Below the pieces are notes generated by a model. It was given only the letters and a program-made list of their open reading frames with translations, did not search any database and was not told where the DNA came from. From the NCBI GenBank assembly GCA_023251775.1, contig JAHEYC010000018.1, positions 1 through 47,480 of the forward strand: a DNA stretch of 47,480 bases, written 5' to 3'. Every line of letters starts with the position of its first letter. Position 1 is the first letter of the stretch. This stretch comes from Sphingobacteriaceae bacterium. GTDB lineage: Bacteria > Bacteroidota > Bacteroidia > B-17B0 > Aurantibacillaceae. The position numbers and the translations under genes are program-made. Shown here piece after piece: positions 16,599 to 23,663 of the stretch.

Positions 16599-16634
16599 AC
16601 CCTCACGCAGCGAAGGGACACTCAGGCCTTGTCA

Positions 16635-16654
16635 CCCTGAGCGGAGTCGAAGGG
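16635..16654. repeat. CTGAGC-n-GTCGAAGGG dispersed repeat, copy 3
   Basis: CCCTGAGCGGAGTCGAAGGG, an imperfect dyad that can fold on itself. Third copy of the family in the window. Confidence 0.65.
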
Positions 16655-16762
16655 TAGCCTATAGTTATAGTGCTGTATTTCAATATATTAAACTATTATA
16701 AATTCATCTTCTTATGGAAAATCAAACATTTCTTCATCTAAATTGTAGAAACAAACAACATT

Positions 16763-17464
16763 ATGAAACATCAAACCATAAAAATAAGCATCGCCGAACC
16801 TTGTCACGAGAACTGGGAAAATATGTTGCCTGAAGAAAAAGGTAAATTTTGTTTATCGTGTCAAAAACCGGTTGTAGATTTTTCGCGCATGACCAACGAA
16901 GAGATCATTAATTATTTTAATGTGAACGAAGGAAAAAAAACATGCGGACGAATTGCCAAACATCAACACAATACACCAATTAGTAATTATAGAAAAGTAG
17001 TTACACCTTGGTTCAATCGTTATGTAGCAAGTTTTTTTATGGCCTTAGGATTTTATGATCCTTCTTCAGCACAAACAAATAATGTTCCGGTTGAACAACA
17101 CATGAAAGGTGAGATCGCGGTAAAACAACCCATCATACAATCTGATAAAAAATTGGTGATCAATGGTAGAATATTAGATCAAAAAACAAATAAAGGAATT
17201 AAAGGCGCAACTATTACCGTTGCAGGTTCGGATATTACAACGACCACTGATAAAAATGGGCATTACTCTTTATCAATTCCTACACGTTTACAAAATGATA
17301 ATTTAGTATTGAGCGTTTATCATCCAAAATATGATGGTCAGGAAATAACAGGAATAGACTACAAAAAAACTACTGTAAGTGTTATCACAAAACTTTATGT
17401 TGAAGAAAAACATATCATGGGCGATATGATCATGGGTAAAGTAATGCCAAGTAAAGAAAAATAA
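16763..17464 (+). CDS. Carboxypeptidase-like regulatory domain protein with N-terminal cysteine motif
   Basis: This 233-residue protein begins with a Bacteroidota-specific segment (CHENWENMLPEEKGKFC, LSCQKPVVDFSRMTNEEI) whose cysteines, CxxC (FCLSC) plus a later Cys (KTCGR), suggest a small metal- or redox-binding module at about 13-62. One hydrophobic segment follows (about 88-102, VASFFMALGFYDPSSAQ), compatible with a membrane anchor. The C-terminal part (about 130-215) is a carboxypeptidase regulatory-like beta-sandwich (LVINGRILDQKTNKGIKGATITV, TTDKNGHYSLSIP). Topology suggests a cytoplasmic N-terminus and an exported beta domain. Function is unknown; such proteins are frequent in the phylum. 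ATG start; a strong terminator follows. Confidence 0.72.
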   Translation: MKHQTIKISIAEPCHENWENMLPEEKGKFCLSCQKPVVDFSRMTNEEIINYFNVNEGKKTCGRIAKHQHNTPISNYRKVVTPWFNRYVASFFMALGFYDPSSAQTNNVPVEQHMKGEIAVKQPIIQSDKKLVINGRILDQKTNKGIKGATITVAGSDITTTTDKNGHYSLSIPTRLQNDNLVLSVYHPKYDGQEITGIDYKKTTVSVITKLYVEEKHIMGDMIMGKVMPSKEK

Positions 17465-17487
17465 TAATTGTTGGTTGTTATAGGTGC

Positions 17488-17520
17488 AAGGGCGTGGAGA
17501 GATCCGCGCCTTTGTTTTTA
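17488..17520 (+). terminator. Intrinsic terminator with GAGA tetraloop
   Basis: GGCGTGGA (17491-17498) pairs with TCCGCGCC (17503-17510) with one wobble, closed by a GAGA loop, then TTTGTTTTT. It ends the 16763-17464 gene. Confidence 0.85.
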
Positions 17521-17535
17521 GAGGCAGTCCTTCGT

Positions 17536-17551
17536 ACCGATAGCTATCGGT
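17536..17551. repeat. ACCGATAGCTATCGGT palindrome, copy 2, nested in another repeat
   Basis: A perfect 16-bp palindrome sharing the CCGATAGCTATCGG core with copies at 16583 and 21423. On the minus strand it separates GTCATCCTGAGCG from GAAGGA, the two halves of a CTGAGCG...GAAGGA-type repeat. Confidence 0.75.
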
Positions 17552-17568
17552 ATCGCTCAGGATGACAA

Positions 17569-17653
17569 AACCACGAAAGCCACGAAAATTTTTCACGAAA
17601 AACACAAAACCATTTCGTGATTTTCGTGTAAATATTTAGTGTCTTTCGTGGTT
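17569..17653. repeat. CACGAAA imperfect inverted repeat, probable bidirectional terminator
   Basis: AACCACGAAAG (17569-17579) is an exact reverse complement of 17643-17653. The interior carries further CACGAAAA / TTTTCGTG complementarity. It lies between the convergent genes ending at 17464 and 17659. Confidence 0.65.
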
Positions 17654-17658
17654 AAAAA

Positions 17659-19359
17659 TCAGGAAGAATATTTTTTTCTTCTAATATAAAATTGCAGGAT
17701 TCCAAAAGCAAAAATAAGTAACGCAGGAAGTGCCACATTCATCATTTGCCATTTGTTGCGTTGCATTTCTGTTTTTCTTTTGTCGAGCAAACGTAAGGTA
17801 ACAACACGCGAACGTAATTGCAATAAACCTTCATCATCCAGTAAATAATTCATGCAATTCAATAAGAATGTTTTGTTGGCAAAAGTCCGCCCCGTATACA
17901 TATCATATCCCAAAGGCATAATGTTACCCGTTTTATAATCTCTGCCATTTGTTGCCAGATCCCCATCAGCCACCACAACCATTTTTGATGGTTTAATGCC
18001 GTGATCAAGATATTTAAAAGTAGGATCGTTGAGTAATTTATCGGGCAATCGGTTTTCTACCACGCTATTAAATGTGCCTTCTAATAATACAGCCAGCGAT
18101 TGATATGGATTATTGAATTGCTTAGGGTCCGGTTTCTTCATAGCCAAAGCCAACGAAAGACGCGCCGGTGTTGGTTGAACTTTTGTATTTCTACTACTAT
18201 GCAACAAAATTGTTTTTTTGATACCCTGAGCAGTGATAGTATCTATTGAACTCACATAATCCATTTTTACGAGACCAAGATTTTTTACAATTGGATGCGA
18301 GCCATCGGGCATTGATAATACAGTGTAAAACCAAGGACGTAATTGAAATTTTGCTTCTCCTCCGGGAGCGGCCACGTTTATTGGCACTGCACCGCTTGAA
18401 AAATCCTGTACCAAAACCGGATTTAAACGCACACCGTATTTGAACAACATATCTTCGATATTATATTGTTGCGAAAATCCTAAAGAATAACCACGCATGC
18501 GCATCGTATCCATATTAATATAAACCGGATCCACTAACCACATTACCTTTCCCCCATTCATTACATACTGATCTATGATGAATTTATCTTTATCTGTAAA
18601 TACCGAATCGGGTTTTGTGATCACGATCGCATCCGCTTCTTTTAATGCTGCTAAATGTCCGTTGATCTCCACGCGATTCACCGAATAATATTCGGCCATC
18701 GAACGCATAAGATCATATTGTTGAATGGTATCTGCTTCGCTGTGTCCTTCAATAAATGAAACTTCTAACGAACGTTTTTGTCGAAGCTTACGAATAACAT
18801 TACTCAAGCCATATTCAAGATCTTGCACGCTGTTGTTAATGGCTTCCTCTTCATTGTTCATTCCCATTTGGCGCTTGTAGATCTGCCAAATTCCTTCTTT
18901 GTTCTTATAAGAAACTAAAGCTCCCGGCCAGATCCATCCTTGCGAAGTTTTTTCGTTATTTGATGAAGTTACCGCTTCCGGCTCCAGACCTTTTTCAAAT
19001 AATTGTCTTCCCGTTGCATCCTGCTCTTCTTTGGTACCATTCTCATAAATATTTATGAATTCGTATTCAATATTTCCATTGGAATACGCACGAAACTCAT
19101 CCAGAATTTCTTTTGCTTCATTCTTTAATCGCGCAAAGCTTGGTTTAAAATCGCCTTGCAAGTATACTTTCAAATAAATAACATCATCTAATTCGCCCAA
19201 TAATTTTTTGGTGGATGCGGCAATGGTATAACGTTTTTCTTTAGTAAGATCAAAGCGTTTGAAAGCGAGTGAGCCAATAAAATTAATAAGCACAACAATT
19301 ACCAGCAATACTGCCAGCATCAAAATATCTTTTCGTTTATTTCCTGTTGCTTTGTTCAT
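17659..19359 (-). CDS. gldG: Gliding motility-associated ABC transporter auxiliary protein GldG
   Basis: GldG is the extracytoplasmic, membrane-anchored partner of the GldA/GldF ABC transporter required for gliding in Flavobacterium-type bacteria. This protein of about 566 residues has an N-terminal membrane segment (about 13-33, ILMLAVLLVIVVLINFIGSL), the LTKEKRYTIA entry motif, an ABC-transporter auxiliary domain (SLEVSFIEGHSEAD, GGKVMWLVDPVYINMDTM) and a C-terminal membrane segment (about 540-560) with a basic tail (RRKKY). I chose the ATG at 19359, which overlaps the gldF stop as TAATG; an in-frame GTG lies 6 bp upstream. GldA, the ATPase, is not in this window. Confidence 0.92.
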   Translation of the reverse strand: MNKATGNKRKDILMLAVLLVIVVLINFIGSLAFKRFDLTKEKRYTIAASTKKLLGELDDVIYLKVYLQGDFKPSFARLKNEAKEILDEFRAYSNGNIEYEFINIYENGTKEEQDATGRQLFEKGLEPEAVTSSNNEKTSQGWIWPGALVSYKNKEGIWQIYKRQMGMNNEEEAINNSVQDLEYGLSNVIRKLRQKRSLEVSFIEGHSEADTIQQYDLMRSMAEYYSVNRVEINGHLAALKEADAIVITKPDSVFTDKDKFIIDQYVMNGGKVMWLVDPVYINMDTMRMRGYSLGFSQQYNIEDMLFKYGVRLNPVLVQDFSSGAVPINVAAPGGEAKFQLRPWFYTVLSMPDGSHPIVKNLGLVKMDYVSSIDTITAQGIKKTILLHSSRNTKVQPTPARLSLALAMKKPDPKQFNNPYQSLAVLLEGTFNSVVENRLPDKLLNDPTFKYLDHGIKPSKMVVVADGDLATNGRDYKTGNIMPLGYDMYTGRTFANKTFLLNCMNYLLDDEGLLQLRSRVVTLRLLDKRKTEMQRNKWQMMNVALPALLIFAFGILQFYIRRKKYSS

Positions 19360-20108
19360 TACCACTTACGGCTTTCTAAAACCAAACGAGTTAATAAATT
19401 AAAAATAGCTATCACACTTACAAAATAAATAATATCGCGCGTATCAACCACACCTCTACTCATGCTTACATAATGATCATTTATTCCTAGTGCTTTTACA
19501 AACGCTGCTGATTTGGCAAATAAACTTGCCTGCGAAATAAAATCAAAACCTATATAACAAAAAAAGCAAAGTAATAAGGCAATGATAAAAGCAATGACTT
19601 GATTTTCGGAAATGGCCGAAGCAAAAATTCCAACGCCAACAAATCCCGCGCCTAAAAATAAAAGACCAATGTACGAGCCCCACATGCCGCCTGTGTCCAC
19701 ATGCGTTCCGCCTGCACACAATTTACTTACCGAATAATAATAAATAAGTGTTGGCAATAACGAAATAACAACCAAGGTAAATCCTGCCAAATATTTTGCC
19801 ATCACAATTTGCAGATCGGTAATTGGTCGAGTTAAAAGTAATTCAATGGTCCCCGATTTTTTTTCTTCCGAAAAACTCCGCATGGTAATAGCGGGAATTA
19901 AAAATAAATATACCCAAGGAGCAATTGAAAAAAGTGGATCGATATTAGCAAAACCATTATCTAAAATATTTGCTCCTCCCGCTTCGGTAGGAATGATCCA
20001 TAAAAAAATACCAATGAGCGTAATAAAAACCCCAATAGCTACATACCCAATGAGCGAACTCAAAAAACTGCGGATCTCTTTTATGTAAAGGGTAAGCATG
20101 TGTTGCAA
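19359..20108 (-). CDS. gldF: Gliding motility-associated ABC transporter permease GldF
   Basis: This 249-residue polytopic inner membrane protein has about six hydrophobic segments. It shows the ABC-2 permease features seen in GldF: an N-terminal LYIKEIRSFLSSLIGYVAI, then ITMRSFSEEKKSGTIELLLTRPI, where the SFSEEKKSGTIE segment is the hallmark of this permease group, and DLQIVMAKYLAGF. Together with GldG and an ATPase it forms the Gld ABC complex needed for gliding in some species. Its stop overlaps the gldG ATG by one base (TAATG), indicating translational coupling. It is preceded by a long inverted repeat and the serine hydrolase gene. Confidence 0.92.
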   Translation of the reverse strand: MQHMLTLYIKEIRSFLSSLIGYVAIGVFITLIGIFLWIIPTEAGGANILDNGFANIDPLFSIAPWVYLFLIPAITMRSFSEEKKSGTIELLLTRPITDLQIVMAKYLAGFTLVVISLLPTLIYYYSVSKLCAGGTHVDTGGMWGSYIGLLFLGAGFVGVGIFASAISENQVIAFIIALLLCFFCYIGFDFISQASLFAKSAAFVKALGINDHYVSMSRGVVDTRDIIYFVSVIAIFNLLTRLVLESRKW

Positions 20109-20130
20109 AAATAAGGTTTTTAGAGGCAGA

Positions 20131-20222
20131 AACCACGAAGCCCACGATGTTTTTTCACAAAGAACACAAAGTAATAACCTCCTCCATGTACTCCGTGAAA
20201 AAACTCCGTGCGCTCCGTGGTT
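20131..20222. repeat. CACGAAG / CTCCGTG imperfect inverted repeat
   Basis: AACCACG (20131-20137) and CGTGGTT (20216-20222) end a CAC-rich hairpin, with internal TTTTTTCAC / GTGAAAAAA complementarity (20150-20158 with 20194-20202). It lies downstream of the serine hydrolase and upstream of gldF, and is preceded by the same GAGGCAGAAACCAC string found at 40306. Confidence 0.65.
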
Positions 20223-20233
20223 AAAAAGGGTAT

Positions 20234-21388
20234 TTACTCCCCATCCACCAACTGCAAAGTATCTGCTTTTAGTTTATTATTATCCAGGATCTCGTAAACC
20301 AAATAGGTATGGTAAGCATTTTTATTGAGTTGATTGCTTAAAACAATAATGGTCACTTTATCTCTCAATCGTCGGTGAAACGCAGTACGATAACCATGCC
20401 ACCAACCGTTATGAAACACTTCTTTTTTAATTGAATCTCTATGATCACGCATGCGCCAACCAAAACCGTAATTATTGTCGTGTTGCTCTTTACTGTAAGG
20501 CGTATAAGCTAAGCCTTGCGTTTCGGGAGCCAATATTTTATTTTGATACATGGCTTCGCTGAACAAGAATAGATCATAGGGCGTTGAAAAAATACTTTTA
20601 TCTCCTAAAACATAATCGCTGGCATCACCCGGTTCTGTTTTCCATCGTAAATTATAAGCTTTAGCAATTCTATTTGAATCTATTTCGTTAATGGTACAGG
20701 TATTTTTCATTCCGAGCGGTTCAAATAATTCTTTCTTCAAAAAATCCTCATAAGGTGTACCAGTTACTTTTTCTACAAGCAAGGCCAACAAAGCATAATT
20801 GGTATTGCAGTAATTAAAACGTTTGTTTGGTTTTAAATACGGCGCCGGTGCTTTAAAACACATTTGATCGTACACTTGTTGGTTGGTGAATTTTCCACCT
20901 GACGTTCCTATTTCCGAATTCAAAAAATAAATATAGTTTGGTAAGCCCGAGCGGTGACATAATAATTGTTTTACCGTAATGCCATTATAATTAAATCCCG
21001 GAAAATATGTTTCAAACGGTTGTTCAATGTCTATCAATTTACGTTCGTGCAACATTAAAATTGCCGTAGCCGTAATTACTTTTGATACCGACGCCAATTG
21101 GAACATGGTGGAGTCGTTGATGCTAGTGTTATTTTCTTTATTCGCAATACCGTAACTTTTTTGCAATAATATTTTTCCGTTGCGTCCAACTAAAACACTT
21201 CCATTAAAACTATTCAGTCTATGCCAATACGTGAACATCGAATCCAAACGTGCTTTAACGCGTGCGTCTTTATCCTCCGGAGTCGTTTTAATTTTAGGCT
21301 TATCAATTTTTTTCTCATCACTGAATGCATCGCTCCCGCAACTGATCACAGTTAAGATAAAAATGACTATCAACGATACTTTTTTCAA
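20234..21388 (-). CDS. Lipoprotein serine hydrolase, class C beta-lactamase/DD-peptidase fold
   Basis: This 384-residue protein has a signal peptide ending in a lipobox (TVISC, Cys17), so it should be a lipoprotein. The penicillin-recognising fold is shown by SxxK at Ser100-Lys103 (LASVSKVITA) with Ser100 as the likely nucleophile, YxN at Tyr193-Asn195 (FNYCNTNYALLA), and a third HNGWWHG motif in place of KTG or HxG. Family members include DD-peptidases, esterases and D-amino-acid amidases; the substrate cannot be read. It lies 52 bp after mtgA on the same strand, which may hint at a wall-related role. The gap between them contains a 16-bp palindrome. Confidence 0.88.
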   Translation of the reverse strand: MKKVSLIVIFILTVISCGSDAFSDEKKIDKPKIKTTPEDKDARVKARLDSMFTYWHRLNSFNGSVLVGRNGKILLQKSYGIANKENNTSINDSTMFQLASVSKVITATAILMLHERKLIDIEQPFETYFPGFNYNGITVKQLLCHRSGLPNYIYFLNSEIGTSGGKFTNQQVYDQMCFKAPAPYLKPNKRFNYCNTNYALLALLVEKVTGTPYEDFLKKELFEPLGMKNTCTINEIDSNRIAKAYNLRWKTEPGDASDYVLGDKSIFSTPYDLFLFSEAMYQNKILAPETQGLAYTPYSKEQHDNNYGFGWRMRDHRDSIKKEVFHNGWWHGYRTAFHRRLRDKVTIIVLSNQLNKNAYHTYLVYEILDNNKLKADTLQLVDGE

Positions 21389-21422
21389 ATTCTAATTCTA
21401 TATTCTTACTCCTTATACTTAT

Positions 21423-21438
21423 CCCGATAGCTATCGGG
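21423..21438. repeat. CCCGATAGCTATCGGG palindrome, copy 3
   Basis: Perfect 16-bp palindrome in the 52-bp gap between mtgA and the serine hydrolase gene, only 2 bp from the mtgA stop codon. Identical to 16583-16598. Confidence 0.8.
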
Positions 21439-21440
21439 AC

Positions 21441-22154
21441 TTACTTCTCCTCCTCATCCACCTTATCATAATCCAATTCATTTCCCCAAAAATCCATTTG
21501 CTTTTTTATCCATGCTTTTCTGCTTTGTATGTATGGTCCGGCAGGATTCGCCACATATTTTCTTGGGTTAGGCAAAACCGCTGCAATAGCCGCCGCTTGA
21601 TCTTTATTTAATTTGATCGCCTTCTTTTTGAACCAATGTTGTGCCGCCGCTTCTGCTCCGTAAATTCCGTCGCCCATTTCAATACTATTCAAATACACTT
21701 CCATAATTCGTTCTTTACTCCAAAATAATTCTATCAAAAATGTAAAATACGCTTCAAATCCTTTTCTAATATAACTTCTTCCCGGCCATAAAAAAACATT
21801 TTTGGCCGTTTGTTGCGAAATAGTGCTTCCTCCTCGTATGCGTTTTCCTTTTTTATTTTGCTTCATGGCTTTTTTTATCGCACCCCAATCAAAACCATCA
21901 TGTCGCAAATAATTTTGATCCTCGCTGCACACCACCGCCAATTGCAAACGCTCATTTATTTCCTCTATAGGAACCCAATCATGCTTCAATCGCATATCTT
22001 TATCATCACTTTTTTGTTCGATACACCTGATCAGCATTAAAGGCGTGAGCGGAACAGGCACAAAACGAAATAGTATTACCGAAGCAATGGACGTAATTAG
22101 GAACCACACCACACATTTCAAAAAGAACTTTCCTATTTTAGCTAAAAATAACAC
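21441..22154 (-). CDS. mtgA: Monofunctional biosynthetic peptidoglycan transglycosylase
   Basis: MtgA polymerises lipid II into glycan strands at the inner membrane. This 237-residue protein has one N-terminal membrane segment (about 9-31) followed by a GT51 domain: VVCSEDQNYLRHDGFDW with catalytic Glu78, RGGSTISQQTAKNVFLWPGR, WSKERIMEVYLNSIEMG and GIYGAEAAAQHWF. VPVPLTPLMLIRC after the anchor is typical of Bacteroidota MtgA. The start is GTG at 22154; an in-frame TAG stands directly before it, so the protein cannot extend further. A MITE-like hairpin begins 9 bp upstream, so the promoter must lie inside or beyond that element. Confidence 0.94.
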   Translation of the reverse strand: MLFLAKIGKFFLKCVVWFLITSIASVILFRFVPVPLTPLMLIRCIEQKSDDKDMRLKHDWVPIEEINERLQLAVVCSEDQNYLRHDGFDWGAIKKAMKQNKKGKRIRGGSTISQQTAKNVFLWPGRSYIRKGFEAYFTFLIELFWSKERIMEVYLNSIEMGDGIYGAEAAAQHWFKKKAIKLNKDQAAAIAAVLPNPRKYVANPAGPYIQSRKAWIKKQMDFWGNELDYDKVDEEEK

Positions 22155-22162
22155 CTAAATGA

Positions 22163-22323
22163 GAATGTGTCTGAAAAGTATCTATTAATGATTTTCTGCG
22201 TCTTTTGCATTCCTGCTTCGTTGCTTCCCTTGACCAGACTTTCTAAGTATGGCCTACGGGAAGCGCCTTGCATTAATGCAAAATACTTGAAAATCAAATA
22301 AAATCTACTTTTCAGACACATTC
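22163..22323. mobile_element. 161-bp MITE-like element with perfect 18-bp terminal inverted repeats
   Basis: GAATGTGTCTGAAAAGTA at 22163-22180 is the exact reverse complement of 22306-22323. The interior continues as a long imperfect hairpin: GATTTTC (22190-22196) with GAAAATC (22289-22295), TTTGCATT with AATGCAAA, and GCTTCCC with GGGAAGC around the centre. It contains no coding sequence and no clear target-site duplication. It fills most of the intergenic region between the divergent mtgA and tlpA-like genes. I infer a non-autonomous element or a large cis-acting hairpin; no matching transposase is in the window. Confidence 0.75.
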
Positions 22324-22339
22324 CGACAAATCTAATTCG

Positions 22340-22347
22340 TAATTTTG
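22340..22347 (+). promoter_or_regulatory. -7 element of the thiol-disulfide gene
   Basis: TAATTTTG matches TAnnTTTG, 50 bp above the ATG at 22398. The position for the -33 element falls in the right terminal repeat of the MITE-like element and has no clear TTTG. Confidence 0.45.
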
Positions 22348-22397
22348 CATTAAATAGGCAGTGAGCCAATACTAATCAACTGCCTTGTCTTAATATC

Positions 22398-22889
22398 ATG
22401 CCTAAAAAGCTCAGTTTACTTATTGTTCTTGCCCTTTTAGCCTTAGGGGTATTTTATTTCTATAATAAGTATAAAGTTGCACCAAGTATTGATGTTTCTA
22501 AGCTTCCGTTGTTTACAACATCAGGACAAAAATTCGACTTTGCAAGCTTAAAAGGTAAAAAAGTTGTGTTGAGTTTTAGCGCTTCTTGGTGTGGAAATTG
22601 TATTCGTGAAATGAACGCGTTGAAAAAAATAAAAGATACCGAAATGCAAGGGATAGAGATCGTTATTATTGATGATGAACCCATGGAAACTGTTGTTAGT
22701 TTTAAGGAGTATAGCGAATATCCCTTCACTTTTTTGAAATTGGATCAAACATTTCCATCCATAGGAATTAATTCCATTCCCGTGACCTATTTTTACAATG
22801 CTAAACAAGAACTAACAGGTAATGAACTTGGCGAAATAAATTGGCTGGATCCTTCAACAAGAGAGCATTTCAAGCAGATCCTGAATTAG
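22398..22889 (+). CDS. TlpA-like membrane-anchored thiol-disulfide oxidoreductase
   Basis: This 163-residue protein has an uncleaved-looking N-terminal membrane anchor (about 4-22) and an AhpC/TSA-Redoxin-type thioredoxin fold facing the periplasm. The active site is Cys65-Gly-Asn-Cys68 in SFSASWCGNCIREM, and the cis-proline side is GINSIPVTYF. TlpA/ResA-like proteins reduce disulfides in exported proteins or apocytochromes; no cytochrome gene is nearby, so the partner is unknown. ATG start; the upstream region is taken up by a 161-bp hairpin element. The following rsmI gene is separated by 81 bp. Confidence 0.88.
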   Translation: MPKKLSLLIVLALLALGVFYFYNKYKVAPSIDVSKLPLFTTSGQKFDFASLKGKKVVLSFSASWCGNCIREMNALKKIKDTEMQGIEIVIIDDEPMETVVSFKEYSEYPFTFLKLDQTFPSIGINSIPVTYFYNAKQELTGNELGEINWLDPSTREHFKQILN

Positions 22890-22970
22890 ATCCACTATCA
22901 ACAGGGTGTTATGCAAAACATCTAAAAGCATCTTAAAAACTAAGCCGCCCATTTTTTAACTTCATTGTTT

Positions 22971-23663
22971 ATGAGTGGAAAATTATTTGTAGTGCCAACT
23001 CCCATCGGTAATTTGGAAGACATGACCATTCGTGCCATCAATACACTAAAAGAAGTGGATCTTATTTTTGCGGAAGATACACGCAATACTCTTTTTTTAC
23101 TCAAGCATTTTAATATTGAAAAACCTGTACGATCGTATCACATGCACAACGAACATAAAATTTTAGAAGATGCGGTGAAAATGATCACGAACGGACAAAA
23201 TGTGGCTTTGGTTTCCGATGCAGGAACACCGGGCATTAGCGATCCGGGATTTTTATTGATAAGAGAAAGTATAAAACATGATATTGAAGTAACAACTTTA
23301 CCGGGACCAACTGCATTTGTGCCTGCATTGGTTAGCAGCGGATTTCCTTGCGATACATTTGTGTTCTACGGATTTTTACCGCAAAAAAAAGGAAGACAAA
23401 CCAAATTAAAACAACTTGCTAAAGAAGAGCGCACATTTATTTTATACGAATCTCCTTTTAGATTGGTAAAACTTTTAGAAGAATTAAAAGAGTATTTAGG
23501 TGATGAAAGAAGAGCTTGCGTATCTCGCGAAATAAGCAAACTGTATGAAGAAAATAAACGCGGAACATTTGCCGAATTGATAATTTACTTTTCGGCGAAA
23601 CCAGTGAAAGGTGAAATTGTATTAACTATAGAAGGCATTAACGATGGGAAAGAAAAGGCGTAA
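22971..23663 (+). CDS. rsmI: 16S rRNA (cytidine-1402-2'-O)-methyltransferase RsmI
   Basis: RsmI uses SAM to methylate the 2'-O of C1402 in the 16S rRNA decoding centre. The protein (about 230 residues) carries the family motifs LFVVPTPIGNLEDMTIRA at the N-terminus, FAEDTRNT, LVSDAGTPGISDPG, TLPGPTAFVPAL and FYGFLPQKKGRQ. It is somewhat shorter than enterobacterial RsmI because it ends soon after the methyltransferase fold. I chose the ATG at 22971 (MSGKLF); a TTG two codons upstream is in frame but less likely. It overlaps corA by 20 bp, so the two are probably co-translated. Confidence 0.95.
   Translation: MSGKLFVVPTPIGNLEDMTIRAINTLKEVDLIFAEDTRNTLFLLKHFNIEKPVRSYHMHNEHKILEDAVKMITNGQNVALVSDAGTPGISDPGFLLIRESIKHDIEVTTLPGPTAFVPALVSSGFPCDTFVFYGFLPQKKGRQTKLKQLAKEERTFILYESPFRLVKLLEELKEYLGDERRACVSREISKLYEENKRGTFAELIIYFSAKPVKGEIVLTIEGINDGKEKA

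Larger units (their letters stand above)
16361..16662. repeat. Mosaic of nested intergenic repeats, no gene
   Basis: About 300 bp between ahcY and the next gene hold repeat-like units and no credible coding sequence. In order: CCTCCTTTGAAAAAGGAGG hairpin (16381-16399); GTCGCGGAGCGAC hairpin (16401-16413); a GGGCGTGCCCC ... GGGGTCGGGCT unit (about 16451-16502); CCTGAGCTTGTCGAAGGG (16513-16530); an ATCTTTTTG ... CAAAAAGGAT hairpin (about 16537-16573); the palindrome CCCGATAGCTATCGGG (16583-16598); and CCCTGAGCGGAGTCGAAGGG (16635-16654). GC is clearly higher than in the flanking genes. It appears to be a hotspot for small palindromic elements. Confidence 0.75.

Noticed and set aside
16331-16621. 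96-codon minus-strand open frame after ahcY
   Set aside because: It runs through the ahcY terminator and several palindromic repeats; the peptide is low-complexity translation of repeat DNA.
17659-20108. gldF/gldG as proof of active gliding
   Set aside because: GldA and the core gldB-gldN genes are not in the window, so only a partial motility set is shown.
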